Of a stretch of DNA of 64,000 bases, positions 1 through 9,314 are shown one piece after another. The DNA is taken from positions 1 to 64,000 of the forward strand of contig NZ_VKHP01000005.1 in the NCBI RefSeq assembly GCF_010811875.1, given 5' to 3'. The notes beneath the pieces were generated by a model. It worked only from the letters and a program-made list of their open reading frames with translations. It ran no database searches and was not told where the DNA came from. How positions within the stretch are numbered: position 1 is the first letter of the stretch; each line of letters begins with the position of its first letter. Source of the DNA: Bradyrhizobium uaiense. Its GTDB lineage: Bacteria > Pseudomonadota > Alphaproteobacteria > Rhizobiales > Xanthobacteraceae. Made by a program: the position numbers and the translations under genes.

Positions 1-1
1 C

Positions 2-706
2 GCACTCAACACGCCGACCTGGAGGGATTTGAAGGCGGCGTTCGAGGACGCCAAGGCCGACGTCGCGGTACACGGCGCGATTTTGACAGGCAGCGGCGAC
101 AAGGCCTTCATTGCCGGCGCCGACATCAGCGAGCTCGCTCATGTCGAGGCCTTCGATGCCCAGGAGTCCAGCCGCTTCGGCCAGGACGTGCTCAACCTGA
201 TCGAAAATCTCGGCAAGCCGGTGATTGCCGCAATCAACGGCTTCGCCCTTGGCGGCGGCTGCGAAACCGCAATGGCCTGCACCATCCGGATCGCCGCCGA
301 GCACGCCAAGTTCGGCCAACCGGAGGTGAAGCTGGGTCTCTTGCCCGGCGGCGGCGGCACGCAGCGTCTGCCGCGTCTGGTCGGCAAGGGCCGGGCGCTG
401 CAGCTCATTCTCACCGGCGAGACGATTTCCGCGCAGGAGGCCTATCGCATCGGCCTCGTCAACGAGGTTGTCCCCGCAGCCAATGTCATTGCACGCGCCG
501 AGACGATCCTGAAGCAGATCTCCGCCAACGCGCCGATCGCCGTGAAGTTCTCACTGGAAGCGGTCAATAAGGGCATGGACACCAGTCAAATCGAAGGCTT
601 CGCACTCGAAGCCTCCTACTTCGGCATCTGCGCAGCGACGGAAGACAAGAAGGAAGGCACGTCCGCCTTCCTTGAGAAGCGCGCCCCGCAATTTCATGGG
701 CGGTGA
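2..706 (+). CDS. enoyl-CoA hydratase/isomerase (crotonase family), 5' end outside window
   Basis: The frame is open from the first bases of the window and reads ALNTPTWRDLKAAF before the first possible internal start (TTG at 29), which is normal crotonase sequence, so the gene begins upstream. Crotonases hydrate trans-2-enoyl-CoA to 3-hydroxyacyl-CoA in beta-oxidation and related pathways. Both catalytic glutamates of the hydratase family are present, in GFALGGGCE and in FGQPEVKLG, and the oxyanion-hole segment AFIAGADI is intact. The C-terminus (EGTSAFLEKRAPQF) is the usual family ending, so the 3' end is complete. A family III CoA-transferase lies 114 bases downstream on the same strand, which suggests joint acyl-CoA metabolism. 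The substrate cannot be told from sequence. Confidence 0.93.
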   Translation, partial: ALNTPTWRDLKAAFEDAKADVAVHGAILTGSGDKAFIAGADISELAHVEAFDAQESSRFGQDVLNLIENLGKPVIAAINGFALGGGCETAMACTIRIAAEHAKFGQPEVKLGLLPGGGGTQRLPRLVGKGRALQLILTGETISAQEAYRIGLVNEVVPAANVIARAETILKQISANAPIAVKFSLEAVNKGMDTSQIEGFALEASYFGICAATEDKKEGTSAFLEKRAPQFHGR

Positions 707-820
707 ACGTCAGATACGGCCAAGGCCGGTGAAAGCGCTAGTAACTCACGCGCCTCTTGCGCACCTGTTAGGTGATTTCGATCCGCCTGTGCACGAAGTT
801 CAAAACCACGGAGAACACGG

Positions 821-2047
821 ATGACGACCGACAATATCTTCTCAGGATTGAAAGTGGTGGACCTCGCGAGCTTCATCGCGGGCCCCAGCGCCGCAGTGAT
901 CCTCTCCGACTTCGGTGCCGACGTCATCAAGGTCGAGCCGCCAAGCGGTGAGCTGTGGCGGCACGCCAACAAGCTGCCTCCGCAGCCCGTCGCCGACGAT
1001 GCCTATCCCTGGCATCTCGCCAACCGCAACAAGCGCGGGATCGCGCTTGACCTGAAATCGCCGAGCGCCCAGCAGGTTCTCGAAAAGCTGGTCAAATGGG
1101 CAGACGTGCTCGTCGTCAATACGCCACATCCCGCTCGTGCACGATTGAAGCTCGAGTACGACGACGTCGTGCGCTGGAACCCGCGCCTCATCTACGCGGA
1201 CATCACGGGCTTCGGCGACAAGGGGCCCGATGCCAATCTCCCGGGCTTCGATATCACCTCATACTGGGCGCGCAGCGGCCTGCTGTCGCTGACGCGCGAT
1301 GCCGGCGCGCCGCCGACCTGGCCGGTGGCAGGCAGCGGCGACAACGCCACCGCCGTCGGGCTCTATTCGGCGATCGTGACCGCGCTCTATCGCCGCGAGC
1401 GCACCGGCAAAGGCGCGCATGTCACGACATCCCTGCTCGCCGAAGGCGTCTGGTCCGCGAGCGTCTCGATCCAGGCCGCGCTGTGCGAGGCGAAATTCTT
1501 CGGGCTGCACGACCGCAAGCATCCTGCCAATGCCGCGATGAATGTCTATCGCGCAAAGGACAACACATGGTTTGTCCTCATTGTGACGCCCGACAAGCTG
1601 GAAGCCGTGGCGAAAGCCATTGGCCGCCCTGACCTTCACACCGATCCGCGCTTCTCTGATCCCGCGAAGCTGATGGCGAACATGGAGGCGCTAACGGCGA
1701 TCCTGGACGACGTCTTCGGCTCGCAGCCGATGGCGCATTGGTACGAGGTGTTCAGCGGCGTGCATGTGACGTTCGGCGCGGTGCGCGGGCCGCAGGAGGT
1801 GATCAACGATGCACAACTTCGGGCGAACGACATCATCGTTCCCCTCGAAGGCGCCGGCGGCAAGCTGACCTCGACGATCTCGAGCCCGATTCAGGTGCAC
1901 GGAGTGACCAAAGTGACGGCCAGACGCGCCCCGAAAATCGGAGAACACAACGAGGAGGTTCTCCGGGAACTCGGATTTGGCGTATCGGAAATCGATGACC
2001 TGAGCGCAGCCGGCGCCATTCCAAAAGTGAACGAACGCGCGGTGTAA
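821..2047 (+). CDS. CaiB/BaiF family III CoA-transferase
   Basis: This 408-residue protein has full family III CoA-transferase length. These enzymes move CoA from a donor such as succinyl-CoA to a carboxylic acid by an enzyme-aspartyl anhydride route. Seen in the sequence: the N-terminal signature GLKVVDLASFIAGPSAA, the FGADVIKVEPP segment, and LPGFDIT, whose Asp (about residue 144) matches the conserved catalytic Asp. The ATG at 821 follows a GGAGAACACGG stretch that gives a weak ribosome site. The enoyl-CoA hydratase just upstream suggests that this enzyme activates an acid for beta-oxidation-like breakdown. The actual acid and CoA donor are unknown. Confidence 0.93.
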   Translation: MTTDNIFSGLKVVDLASFIAGPSAAVILSDFGADVIKVEPPSGELWRHANKLPPQPVADDAYPWHLANRNKRGIALDLKSPSAQQVLEKLVKWADVLVVNTPHPARARLKLEYDDVVRWNPRLIYADITGFGDKGPDANLPGFDITSYWARSGLLSLTRDAGAPPTWPVAGSGDNATAVGLYSAIVTALYRRERTGKGAHVTTSLLAEGVWSASVSIQAALCEAKFFGLHDRKHPANAAMNVYRAKDNTWFVLIVTPDKLEAVAKAIGRPDLHTDPRFSDPAKLMANMEALTAILDDVFGSQPMAHWYEVFSGVHVTFGAVRGPQEVINDAQLRANDIIVPLEGAGGKLTSTISSPIQVHGVTKVTARRAPKIGEHNEEVLRELGFGVSEIDDLSAAGAIPKVNERAV

Positions 2048-2264
2048 GTCGCGCCGACGGTCGATAACCACCCTCCATCAAAGGGCGCAGGGACATGGAC
2101 CCGATTTGTTTTCTGATAGAGGCGGTAGCTGTGGAAATTTGCTGCCTCTACATCGTCAATAAGTGGATTCAGCTCACCGGCGGCTTCGGGGTGAAATATC
2201 GGACTTCGCCAGGAAATGCCAAGCGTCCTCTTCGCTGTGGCTGATGAGCCATTCGGAGATCGTC

Positions 2265-3632
2265 ATGGTGCACAAGGTAACCTACTTCCACGAAGTTGCG
2301 ATCGAGGCGGCTGACGGGCAGACCCTTCTCGACGCCTCGATCAAAAACCGGATTCCACACCACCACCAGTGCGGCGCGCTCGCGCGGTGCACTACGTGCC
2401 GCGTCCAGATTCTGGATGGCCTTTCGCATGTCTCCGCCCGTACGCATCTCGAAGAACGAGTAGCGTCCGAGCGAGGCTGGGACGAATTTACGCGGCTCGC
2501 CTGCCAGGCGAAGGTTCACGGCAACGTCGTCGCCCGCCGGCTGCTGCAGAGCCCGCAGGACGTTATTGTGCTCGACCTCGAGGAACGCAACGCGGTTTCC
2601 GGCGTGGAAGAGCGTGAGCTCGAGGTCGCCGTCCTGTTTTGCGACATCCGAAACTTCACCGGTCAGACCGAGAAGAGCCTGCCTTACGATGTCGTGTACT
2701 ACCTGAACGGACACTTCGCCGCCGCGGCCGAAGTCGTGCTCAACAACAATGGCCTGGTCGACAAGTACATTGGCGACGGCATTCTGGCGGTCTTCGGGAT
2801 TCGCGGCGAATCGCCTGAGGTTGCCTGCCGCAACGCAGTACGTGCGGCGATTGGGATGCAGGACGCCGCAAGGCGGCTCTCGCCGGTTTTCGAGCGCGAT
2901 CTCAATATTTCGCTGCGTATCGGTGTCGGAGTTCATTTTGGGCCTGTCATCCTTGGTCGGGTCGGCCATCCCGGAAAACGGCAGATCACCGTTATCGGAA
3001 ACACGGTCAATACCGCGAGCCGCATCGAGCGCATGACAAAGGAGCTCGATGCGCCCATCTTGCTCAGCGATAGCGTTGTCACGCATTTACCCGGCGCGCT
3101 GCGCCTGGGACCTGCGACAAGGCTGCAACTCAGGGGCAAGTCAGAGGTGGCAGAGCTGTGCCGCTGCGACGGATTCTCAAAGCCCGATCCAGTTCTCCTG
3201 GTGCAGTCGTCGTTCAACCAGATCGCGACGCGCCTGATCGCGTTCGGCAATCGGTTCTACGCGATCCTCTTCGATCATTATCCCGAGCTCCGTCCCCTCT
3301 TTGCTGACGACATCAACGTCCAAACGAGGATGCTGACGTCGATGCTGAGCTCACTGGTCAAGGGGCTCAATCGAACGCCTGAAATCTCGGGCGGGTTGCG
3401 CGCGCTCGGAAGACGCCATGACGCGTATCAAGCCACCCTCGCCGACTACAGCAAGGTCGCAAATGCCCTGCTTCTGACACTTGAAGAATTTCTCGGCGAG
3501 GATTTTACCACGGATGTCCGCGACGCTTGGATTGCGGTCTATGGTACGATTTCGAGCCTCATGATCGAGGGAACGGAAGGGCGACGCGCGCCAGGTGGCG
3601 GCGGCCTCGGATCACGTGCAGTTTTGAACTGA
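2265..3632 (+). CDS. [2Fe-2S] ferredoxin - class III adenylate/guanylate cyclase - globin fusion
   Basis: Three domains are visible (numbering from this ATG). Residues 3-100 are an adrenodoxin-type [2Fe-2S] ferredoxin with Cys36, Cys42, Cys45 and Cys80 (C-X5-C-X2-C-X34-C). Residues 118-300 are a class III cyclase: metal Asp127 (FCDIRNFT) and Asp171 (YIGDGILAVFG), base-recognition Lys167 and Thr242, and VIGNTVNTASR with Asn249 and Arg253; a Lys/Thr pair favours ATP over GTP. Residues 312-435 resemble a single-domain or flavohaemoglobin globin, with a probable haem proximal His385 in LGRRHDAY. ATG 2265 is chosen because GGAG lies six bases upstream; an ATG at 2244 and a GTG at 2163 are in frame. 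Inferred role: cytoplasmic cAMP synthesis controlled by redox state and a haem ligand (O2 or NO). Confidence 0.9.
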   Translation: MVHKVTYFHEVAIEAADGQTLLDASIKNRIPHHHQCGALARCTTCRVQILDGLSHVSARTHLEERVASERGWDEFTRLACQAKVHGNVVARRLLQSPQDVIVLDLEERNAVSGVEERELEVAVLFCDIRNFTGQTEKSLPYDVVYYLNGHFAAAAEVVLNNNGLVDKYIGDGILAVFGIRGESPEVACRNAVRAAIGMQDAARRLSPVFERDLNISLRIGVGVHFGPVILGRVGHPGKRQITVIGNTVNTASRIERMTKELDAPILLSDSVVTHLPGALRLGPATRLQLRGKSEVAELCRCDGFSKPDPVLLVQSSFNQIATRLIAFGNRFYAILFDHYPELRPLFADDINVQTRMLTSMLSSLVKGLNRTPEISGGLRALGRRHDAYQATLADYSKVANALLLTLEEFLGEDFTTDVRDAWIAVYGTISSLMIEGTEGRRAPGGGGLGSRAVLN

Positions 3633-3694
3633 CCTTCACGCCGTAACGTTCGACCTGCGCCGCAACCGGACGAAGCAGATAAACGCGCACGAGC

Positions 3695-3820
3695 CCAATC
3701 GGCCTCGGGCTGGCGGGGCTCGCATCCTTCATGTGGACGCTGCGGAACGGTCAATACGATGATCTAGAGGGCGCCGCACAAAGGATCCTGTTCGAAGGCC
3801 GTGATGGTCCCGGTTCCTGA
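3695..3820 (+). pseudogene. ccoS: ccoS/fixS remnant (cbb3 oxidase assembly), 5' end lost
   Basis: The frame reads PIGLGLAGLASFMWTLR, then NGQYDDLEGAAQRILF, and ends in TGA. This is the CcoS/FixS pattern: a single membrane helix followed by W-x-x-R-x-G-Q-Y-D-D-L-x-G-x-A-x-R-I-L. CcoS helps insert cofactors into cbb3-type cytochrome oxidase. Upstream the frame meets TAA (3680-3682), with only TRTS between it and the homologous part and no start codon. Fusing ATAAACGCGCACGAG across a one-base shift would give a CcoS-like N-terminus, so a lost ATG plus an indel is possible, but that is inference. No ccoNOQP or ccoGHI genes are nearby. The rest of 3633-4056 shows no other gene. Confidence 0.72.
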
Positions 3821-4056
3821 CCGCAGCCAGCCGTCGTCAAATCGTGAAAACTGGCGAAGACCCGGAGGCCCCCTCCGTTCCAGCAGCCCGCTAGGCCCAT
3901 GTCGGCATTGGCTTTTCTGATCAATTCAGACCATCGACGACAACTTTGTACAAGGCTTGCCCCTCTCTACCGCCGTAAGGATCGGAACAACCGCTGCGGC
4001 TGATCAACAAACCTCGCGGGCCATTGTCGGTGCAAGTTGCAGGGCAAGCAGACAGA

Positions 4057-7000
4057 ATGCGAGTAGCTGAAGCGGATCTCGCAGGTCACACCCGCAATGT
4101 GCTGAGGCGGGGTGACTACGCGCTCTGCCGGCTCGAGCGCGAACCGGGCGACCGCATCCTGCTCGCCGTCCCCGGCCACGAAGCGGCCCATGCGAGCAAG
4201 CGCATGGAGCATGAGCTTGCGCTGCAGGCCGAGCTGGATGCAGCCTGGGCCGCGCGCCCCATCGCGCTCACCCGGTATCAGGAGCGGCCCGCCCTTGCCC
4301 TTCAGGACCCCGGTGGCGAGCTCCTGGAGCAATGGATCGGCCAGCCGCTGGACACGACACGTTTCCTTCAGATTGCCATAGGCGTCATTGAAGCGGTACG
4401 CCAAGTCCACGAGCGGGGTCTCATCCACAGGGATATCAAGCCCGCGAACATCCTGGTTGATCCATCCGGTCACCGGGCCTGGTTGACGGGGTTCGGAATT
4501 GCATCCCGTCTGGCCCGAGAGCACCAGACGCCCGAGCCACCAGACATCATCTCGGGGACTCTCGCCTACATGGCACCCGAGCAGACCGGCCGCATGAACC
4601 GGGCGACCGACTCCCGCAGCGACCTCTACGCGCTCGGTATTACGTTCTATGAGCTATTGACGGGCACCCTTCCCTTCACGACCTCCGATCCGATCGAGCT
4701 GATCCATTGCCACATCGCGCGTGAGCCCACGCCGCCAAGCCGCGCGCCCGCGCAAATTTCATTGATCGTGATGAAGCTGCTCGCCAAAGCAGCGGAGGAT
4801 CGATACCAGACCGCGCTTGGCCTCGAGACCGACCTGCGAACGTGCCTTGCCGCACTGGAGGCAACCGGCCGGATCGCGCCGTTCCCGCTGGCCGCCGTGG
4901 ATGCGCCGGACCGCCTCCTGATTCCCGAGCGGCTGTATGGACGCGAAAGCCAGGTAGCGACCCTGCTCAACGCCTTCGACCAGGTCGCCACCGGCGGAGC
5001 GACGCAGCTCGTCCTGGTGTCGGGCTATTCCGGTATCGGCAAATCGTCGGTGGTCAACGAGCTGCACAAGGTCATCGTCCTGCCGCGCGGCATCTTCATC
5101 TCCGGGAAGTTCGATCAACGAAGCCGCGACGTCCCCTACGCGACGGTGGCTGAGGCTTTTCAAACCCTGATCCGCCAAATCCTGAACGGAAAGGCAAGCG
5201 ACGTCGCGCACTGGCGAAACGCCATCCTCGAAGCGGTCGGGACCAACGGCCGCTTGCTTACGGACTTGATGCCTGAACTTACCCGGCTGATCGGTCCGCA
5301 GCCGGACGTGACCGCCGTCGCGGCGTCCGACGCGCAGCTCCGCTTCGAGTCGGTGTTCCAGGGATTCGTCAGCGTGTTCGCACGCCCTGAACATCCCCTG
5401 TTGATCTTCATCGATGACCTCCAGTGGCTCGACCCCGCCACCCTCGCGCTGATCGAGCAGCTTGCGACCCATCCCGACCTCGGGCACCTGTTGCTCATCG
5501 GGGCCTACCGGGACAACGAGGTCGGCGCCGAGCATATGCTGCTGCGCATGGTGGCCTCGGTTCGGAAAGCCGGAACGCCGGTCAAGGAAATTGCGCTAGC
5601 CCCGATCTCGCTCACCGACGTTGGCCAGCTCGTCGCCGACACCTTGCGCTGCCCGCGGATCCGCGCGCGACGCCTTGCCAAGCTCATCTATCGCAAGACG
5701 GGCGGCAATCCGTTCTTCGCAGTCCAGTTCCTGACCAACCTTTCCGAAGAAGGCCTTCTCCATCTCGACCCGATGATGCGCGAGTGGACCTGGGATCTCG
5801 GAGGAATCGACGCCAAGGGGTTTACCGACAACCTTGTCGATCTGATGATAGGACGGCTGAAACGCCTGCCATCGGCCGCGCAGGACATCCTGAAGCTGCT
5901 CGCCTGCCTGGGCAGCCAGGCCCACATCGACACGCTTGAGCTCGTGATCGGCTTGGCGCAAGCCGAGATCCACGAAAGCCTGCGCGCGGCTGTCCAGTCC
6001 GACATCATCGTGTCGCGCGGAGAGCACTATCGCTTCCTTCACGACCGCGTACAGGAAGCAGCCTATGCCCTGATCAGCGACAGCATGCGTCCAGCCTTGC
6101 ATCTCGGGGTGGGACAGCGGCTCATGGCTGAGCTGAAAGATGAGGAGGTCGCCGAGAAGATCTTCGATATCGTCAATCAGCTCAATCTCGGGATCCTGGC
6201 TGCCGCCGATCCCGATGAGCAGGCGCGGATAGCCCGCCTCAATCTTCAGGCCGGGTTGCGGGCCAAGGCCTCTACCGCGTACGCATCTGCTTGCAGCTAC
6301 TTCGCGTTCGGTCTCGGAATCCTGGGCGACCAGGTCTGGGAGCAGAGCTACGACATGGCGTTCAAGCTGCTGCTCGAACGCGTCGAATGCGAGATGCAAC
6401 GTACGAATTTGTCGCTCGCCGGCGAGCTGATCGAATTGCTGCTGTCGAAGGCCCGCTCCAGGGTCGATCGTACCGAGGCCTATCGGCTCCGCATTACGCT
6501 GCAGCTCCTTCATGGCAACATGTCGCTGGCCGTCCGGACGGCGCTCGAGTGCCTGGAAATGTTCGGCATGACGTATCCCGAGCGTCCCACCGCCGAGGAC
6601 GTCCGCGCGGAGTACGACGATCTGCAGCAGAGGATGGGGTCCCGGTCGATCGAGAGCCTGCTGGAGCTTCCGCTGATGGAGAATCCGGAGATCCGCGCGC
6701 TCAGCATCGTGCTGCGGGCACTCGGCCAATCCGCCTATTTCGTCGACGAACATCTCTACGGCATGTTCGCCTTCCGGATGATCAAACTCGCAATCGAGTT
6801 CGGACACAGCCCATCCTGCATCGTGGGATACGGAGGCGCCGGCATCATTCTCGGCCCTGCATTCGGCCGCTTCGGGGATGGCGAGCGGTTCGCCCGCCTT
6901 GGCGCCGCGGTCGCCGAACGCCACGGCTTCATGCACCATCCCGCGACCTTCATCTTTCTGCAGATGGCGTCTCTCTGGACCCGTCCCATCGAAGAAGCCC

Positions 7001-9165
7001 TGGCGTACCTCGACGCGGCGGACAAAGCCGCGCGGGAAACCGGCGACCTCACGGTTTCCTGCATCAGCGCCGAACACCGCGTCACCAACATGCTGGCTCG
7101 CGGCGAGGCTCTCGACGTGGTTTGGCACGAGACGATCAACTCGCTGCTGTTCGTTCGCAAGAAAGGATACGCGCATATCATCGACAGCCTGCTGGCGACC
7201 CAGCATTTCATCGCGATGCTAAGAGGCGACACCTCGAACGAAGAGCTCGTCAGCGACGAAGCGACGCTGTTGCGAAGCCGCCTTCCGATCGTGCAGTCCT
7301 TCTACTGGATTCAACAGCTTCAGCTCCGCTACCTGATGGGAGATGCTGCGGGCGCCATCGATGCGGCGGATAAGGCCAAACCGATCCTGTGGTCGGCAAA
7401 GCGCCAAATCCAGTTCGGGACGTTTCGATTCTACCATGCACTGGCGCTTCTGGACGTGATGCGATCCGCGCTGGCGTCCGTATCGGGCGGGCTTCCGCAG
7501 GACCTTGAAGACAGTCTCGCCTCGCTCCGAACGCTCGCCGAAACCGCCCCCCACACCTACGCACACAAGCTCGACCTAGCCACTGCGGAGCTGGCGGGCG
7601 TGGAAGGCCGAGATCTGGACGCCATGCGCCTCTATGAGCAGGCTGTCCAATCCGCCTTGGAGAAGGGGTTCGTCCAGGAGGCGGCTCTCGGTGCCGAGCT
7701 CGCCGCCGACTTCTTCGCCAGTCGCGGCCTCGACAGGACGGCCCAAAGCTACCGTTCCGAGGCGCGTGACTATTACCGCCGTTGGGGCGCGCTGGCAAAG
7801 GTTGCCCTGCTCGACCTACGTCATCCTGAAGTCACGCCACGGGTCTCCCAGGCTCATCTCCCGACCGTCGAAACGTCGCTTGAACACCTCGACCTAGCGA
7901 CTGTCGTCCGCATGTCGCAAGCGGTTACGGGGGAGCTCTTGCTCGACAGGCTGATCGAGACGCTGATGACGATTGCGATAGAGCACGCCGGCGCCGACCG
8001 CGGCCTCCTGGTCCTTCCGCGCGAAGACCAACTGCGGGTGGAAGCCGAGGCGAAGAGCACGGCTGAGACCGTCAACGTCAGCCTGATCGGAGAGGACGCT
8101 CCTGCGCCTGATCTGCCGACGTCGATCCTGGCGCAGGTCCGGCGGACGCAACAGCCGGTTATCCTCGACGACGCACGGACCAAGACGATGTTCTCGGCCG
8201 ACAAGTATTTGCGCCTCAAGAGCACACGCTCGGTACTTTGCCTTCCCCTTGTGAAGCAGGGCGATCTCATCGGAATTCTTTATCTCGAGAACAGCCTGGT
8301 TTCTCACGTGTTCACTCCGTCTAGGATCAGCGTGTTGAAGCTGCTTTCATCGCAGATCGCGATTTCGCTCGAAAATGCGCGTCTGTACGCCCATCTGGTG
8401 AGCGAGAACCGCGAGCGCCAGAAAGCCGAGGAGGCGCTGCGGGAAGCCCAGACAGAGCTCACGCGCGTGACGCGACTTACGACCGTCGGCGAGCTCGTTG
8501 CATCCATCGCTCATGAGATCAATCAGCCTCTGACGGCGGTCGCCGTCCAGAGCCGCACCGGCCTGAACTGGCTCGGCCGCGCTACCCCCGACCTTGAGGA
8601 AGCCCGCAAGGCACTTGAATTGATCGATCGGGACGCGCGGCGTGCCGGAGACGTCATCCGAAGCCTTCGCGCGATGGTAACGAAATCAGGTCCAAAGCGT
8701 GTATTGTTCGACATCAATGACGTGGTGCGGGAAGTGCTCGCCCTCGCCCGGACCGAACTGCACAAGCACAATGTGAAGGTTGTCACCGACCTCTCGGCCG
8801 AGGTGCCGCCGATCTACGGCGACCGTGTGCAATTGATGCAGGTGATTCTCAACCTGGTCATGAACGGGATCGAGGCAATGAGCGCCGTCGAAGCTTCCCG
8901 TTGCCTTACCGTTACCTCGAGGCTATTGCCCGAGGAGGGAGTCCATATCGCCGTCGCCGATACCGGCGCTGGCGTAGAGGCAGCGAAGATTGACAGGGTC
9001 TTCGACTCTTTCTTCACAACAAAGGCGACCGGCATGGGGATGGGGCTTTCGATTTGCCGTTCGATCATCGGCGCGCATCGAGGCCGGATCTGGCTTGAGC
9101 CAAACGCGCCGCACGGGGCTGTCTTCCAATTTGCGTTGCCCATCGGTCGTGAGGTGAACCCTTGA
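4057..9165 (+). CDS. giant protein kinase-like / AAA ATPase / GAF / histidine kinase hybrid (copy 1)
   Basis: About 1,700 residues. In order: a protein-kinase fold (about 20-265) with HRDIKPANIL; an AAA-type ATPase with P-loop SGYSGIGKSS (coding near 5023-5050) and Walker B LLIFIDDLQWLD; a long helical region of about 650 residues; a GAF domain (about 7900-8380); and a histidine kinase with phospho-acceptor segment SIAHEINQPLTAV, N-box NLVMNGIEAM and G-boxes DTGAGV and GMGMGLSICRS. The kinase part looks damaged: DFG reads GFG (LTGFGIASRL), and the N-lobe strand ILLAVP has no ATP-binding Lys. A TTG at 4024 would add 11 residues; ATG 4057 is preferred, though neither has a strong ribosome site. 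No membrane segment is evident, so it is probably cytoplasmic. A close paralogue lies at 10204-15381. Ligand and target are unknown. Confidence 0.92.
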   Translation: MRVAEADLAGHTRNVLRRGDYALCRLEREPGDRILLAVPGHEAAHASKRMEHELALQAELDAAWAARPIALTRYQERPALALQDPGGELLEQWIGQPLDTTRFLQIAIGVIEAVRQVHERGLIHRDIKPANILVDPSGHRAWLTGFGIASRLAREHQTPEPPDIISGTLAYMAPEQTGRMNRATDSRSDLYALGITFYELLTGTLPFTTSDPIELIHCHIAREPTPPSRAPAQISLIVMKLLAKAAEDRYQTALGLETDLRTCLAALEATGRIAPFPLAAVDAPDRLLIPERLYGRESQVATLLNAFDQVATGGATQLVLVSGYSGIGKSSVVNELHKVIVLPRGIFISGKFDQRSRDVPYATVAEAFQTLIRQILNGKASDVAHWRNAILEAVGTNGRLLTDLMPELTRLIGPQPDVTAVAASDAQLRFESVFQGFVSVFARPEHPLLIFIDDLQWLDPATLALIEQLATHPDLGHLLLIGAYRDNEVGAEHMLLRMVASVRKAGTPVKEIALAPISLTDVGQLVADTLRCPRIRARRLAKLIYRKTGGNPFFAVQFLTNLSEEGLLHLDPMMREWTWDLGGIDAKGFTDNLVDLMIGRLKRLPSAAQDILKLLACLGSQAHIDTLELVIGLAQAEIHESLRAAVQSDIIVSRGEHYRFLHDRVQEAAYALISDSMRPALHLGVGQRLMAELKDEEVAEKIFDIVNQLNLGILAAADPDEQARIARLNLQAGLRAKASTAYASACSYFAFGLGILGDQVWEQSYDMAFKLLLERVECEMQRTNLSLAGELIELLLSKARSRVDRTEAYRLRITLQLLHGNMSLAVRTALECLEMFGMTYPERPTAEDVRAEYDDLQQRMGSRSIESLLELPLMENPEIRALSIVLRALGQSAYFVDEHLYGMFAFRMIKLAIEFGHSPSCIVGYGGAGIILGPAFGRFGDGERFARLGAAVAERHGFMHHPATFIFLQMASLWTRPIEEALAYLDAADKAARETGDLTVSCISAEHRVTNMLARGEALDVVWHETINSLLFVRKKGYAHIIDSLLATQHFIAMLRGDTSNEELVSDEATLLRSRLPIVQSFYWIQQLQLRYLMGDAAGAIDAADKAKPILWSAKRQIQFGTFRFYHALALLDVMRSALASVSGGLPQDLEDSLASLRTLAETAPHTYAHKLDLATAELAGVEGRDLDAMRLYEQAVQSALEKGFVQEAALGAELAADFFASRGLDRTAQSYRSEARDYYRRWGALAKVALLDLRHPEVTPRVSQAHLPTVETSLEHLDLATVVRMSQAVTGELLLDRLIETLMTIAIEHAGADRGLLVLPREDQLRVEAEAKSTAETVNVSLIGEDAPAPDLPTSILAQVRRTQQPVILDDARTKTMFSADKYLRLKSTRSVLCLPLVKQGDLIGILYLENSLVSHVFTPSRISVLKLLSSQIAISLENARLYAHLVSENRERQKAEEALREAQTELTRVTRLTTVGELVASIAHEINQPLTAVAVQSRTGLNWLGRATPDLEEARKALELIDRDARRAGDVIRSLRAMVTKSGPKRVLFDINDVVREVLALARTELHKHNVKVVTDLSAEVPPIYGDRVQLMQVILNLVMNGIEAMSAVEASRCLTVTSRLLPEEGVHIAVADTGAGVEAAKIDRVFDSFFTTKATGMGMGLSICRSIIGAHRGRIWLEPNAPHGAVFQFALPIGREVNP

Positions 9166-9314
9166 GGAAACGTGGGCAAAGCCGCAAACCCGTTCCAGCG
9201 ACAGCAAGATCGTTCACGAGGCCAGAACCGCAGCTCTGACATAGTCACATTCAGGCTCCGCGTAGGAGCCGCCTCTTGAGATATTCACAGGTGAGGCCGC
9301 CGTCCAACACGGCG

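Noticed and set aside
5596..7206. Long open frame (536 codons) on the minus strand
   Set aside because: It lies antisense inside the giant hybrid kinase gene, has no recognisable domain, and is the usual by-product of GC-rich codon use.
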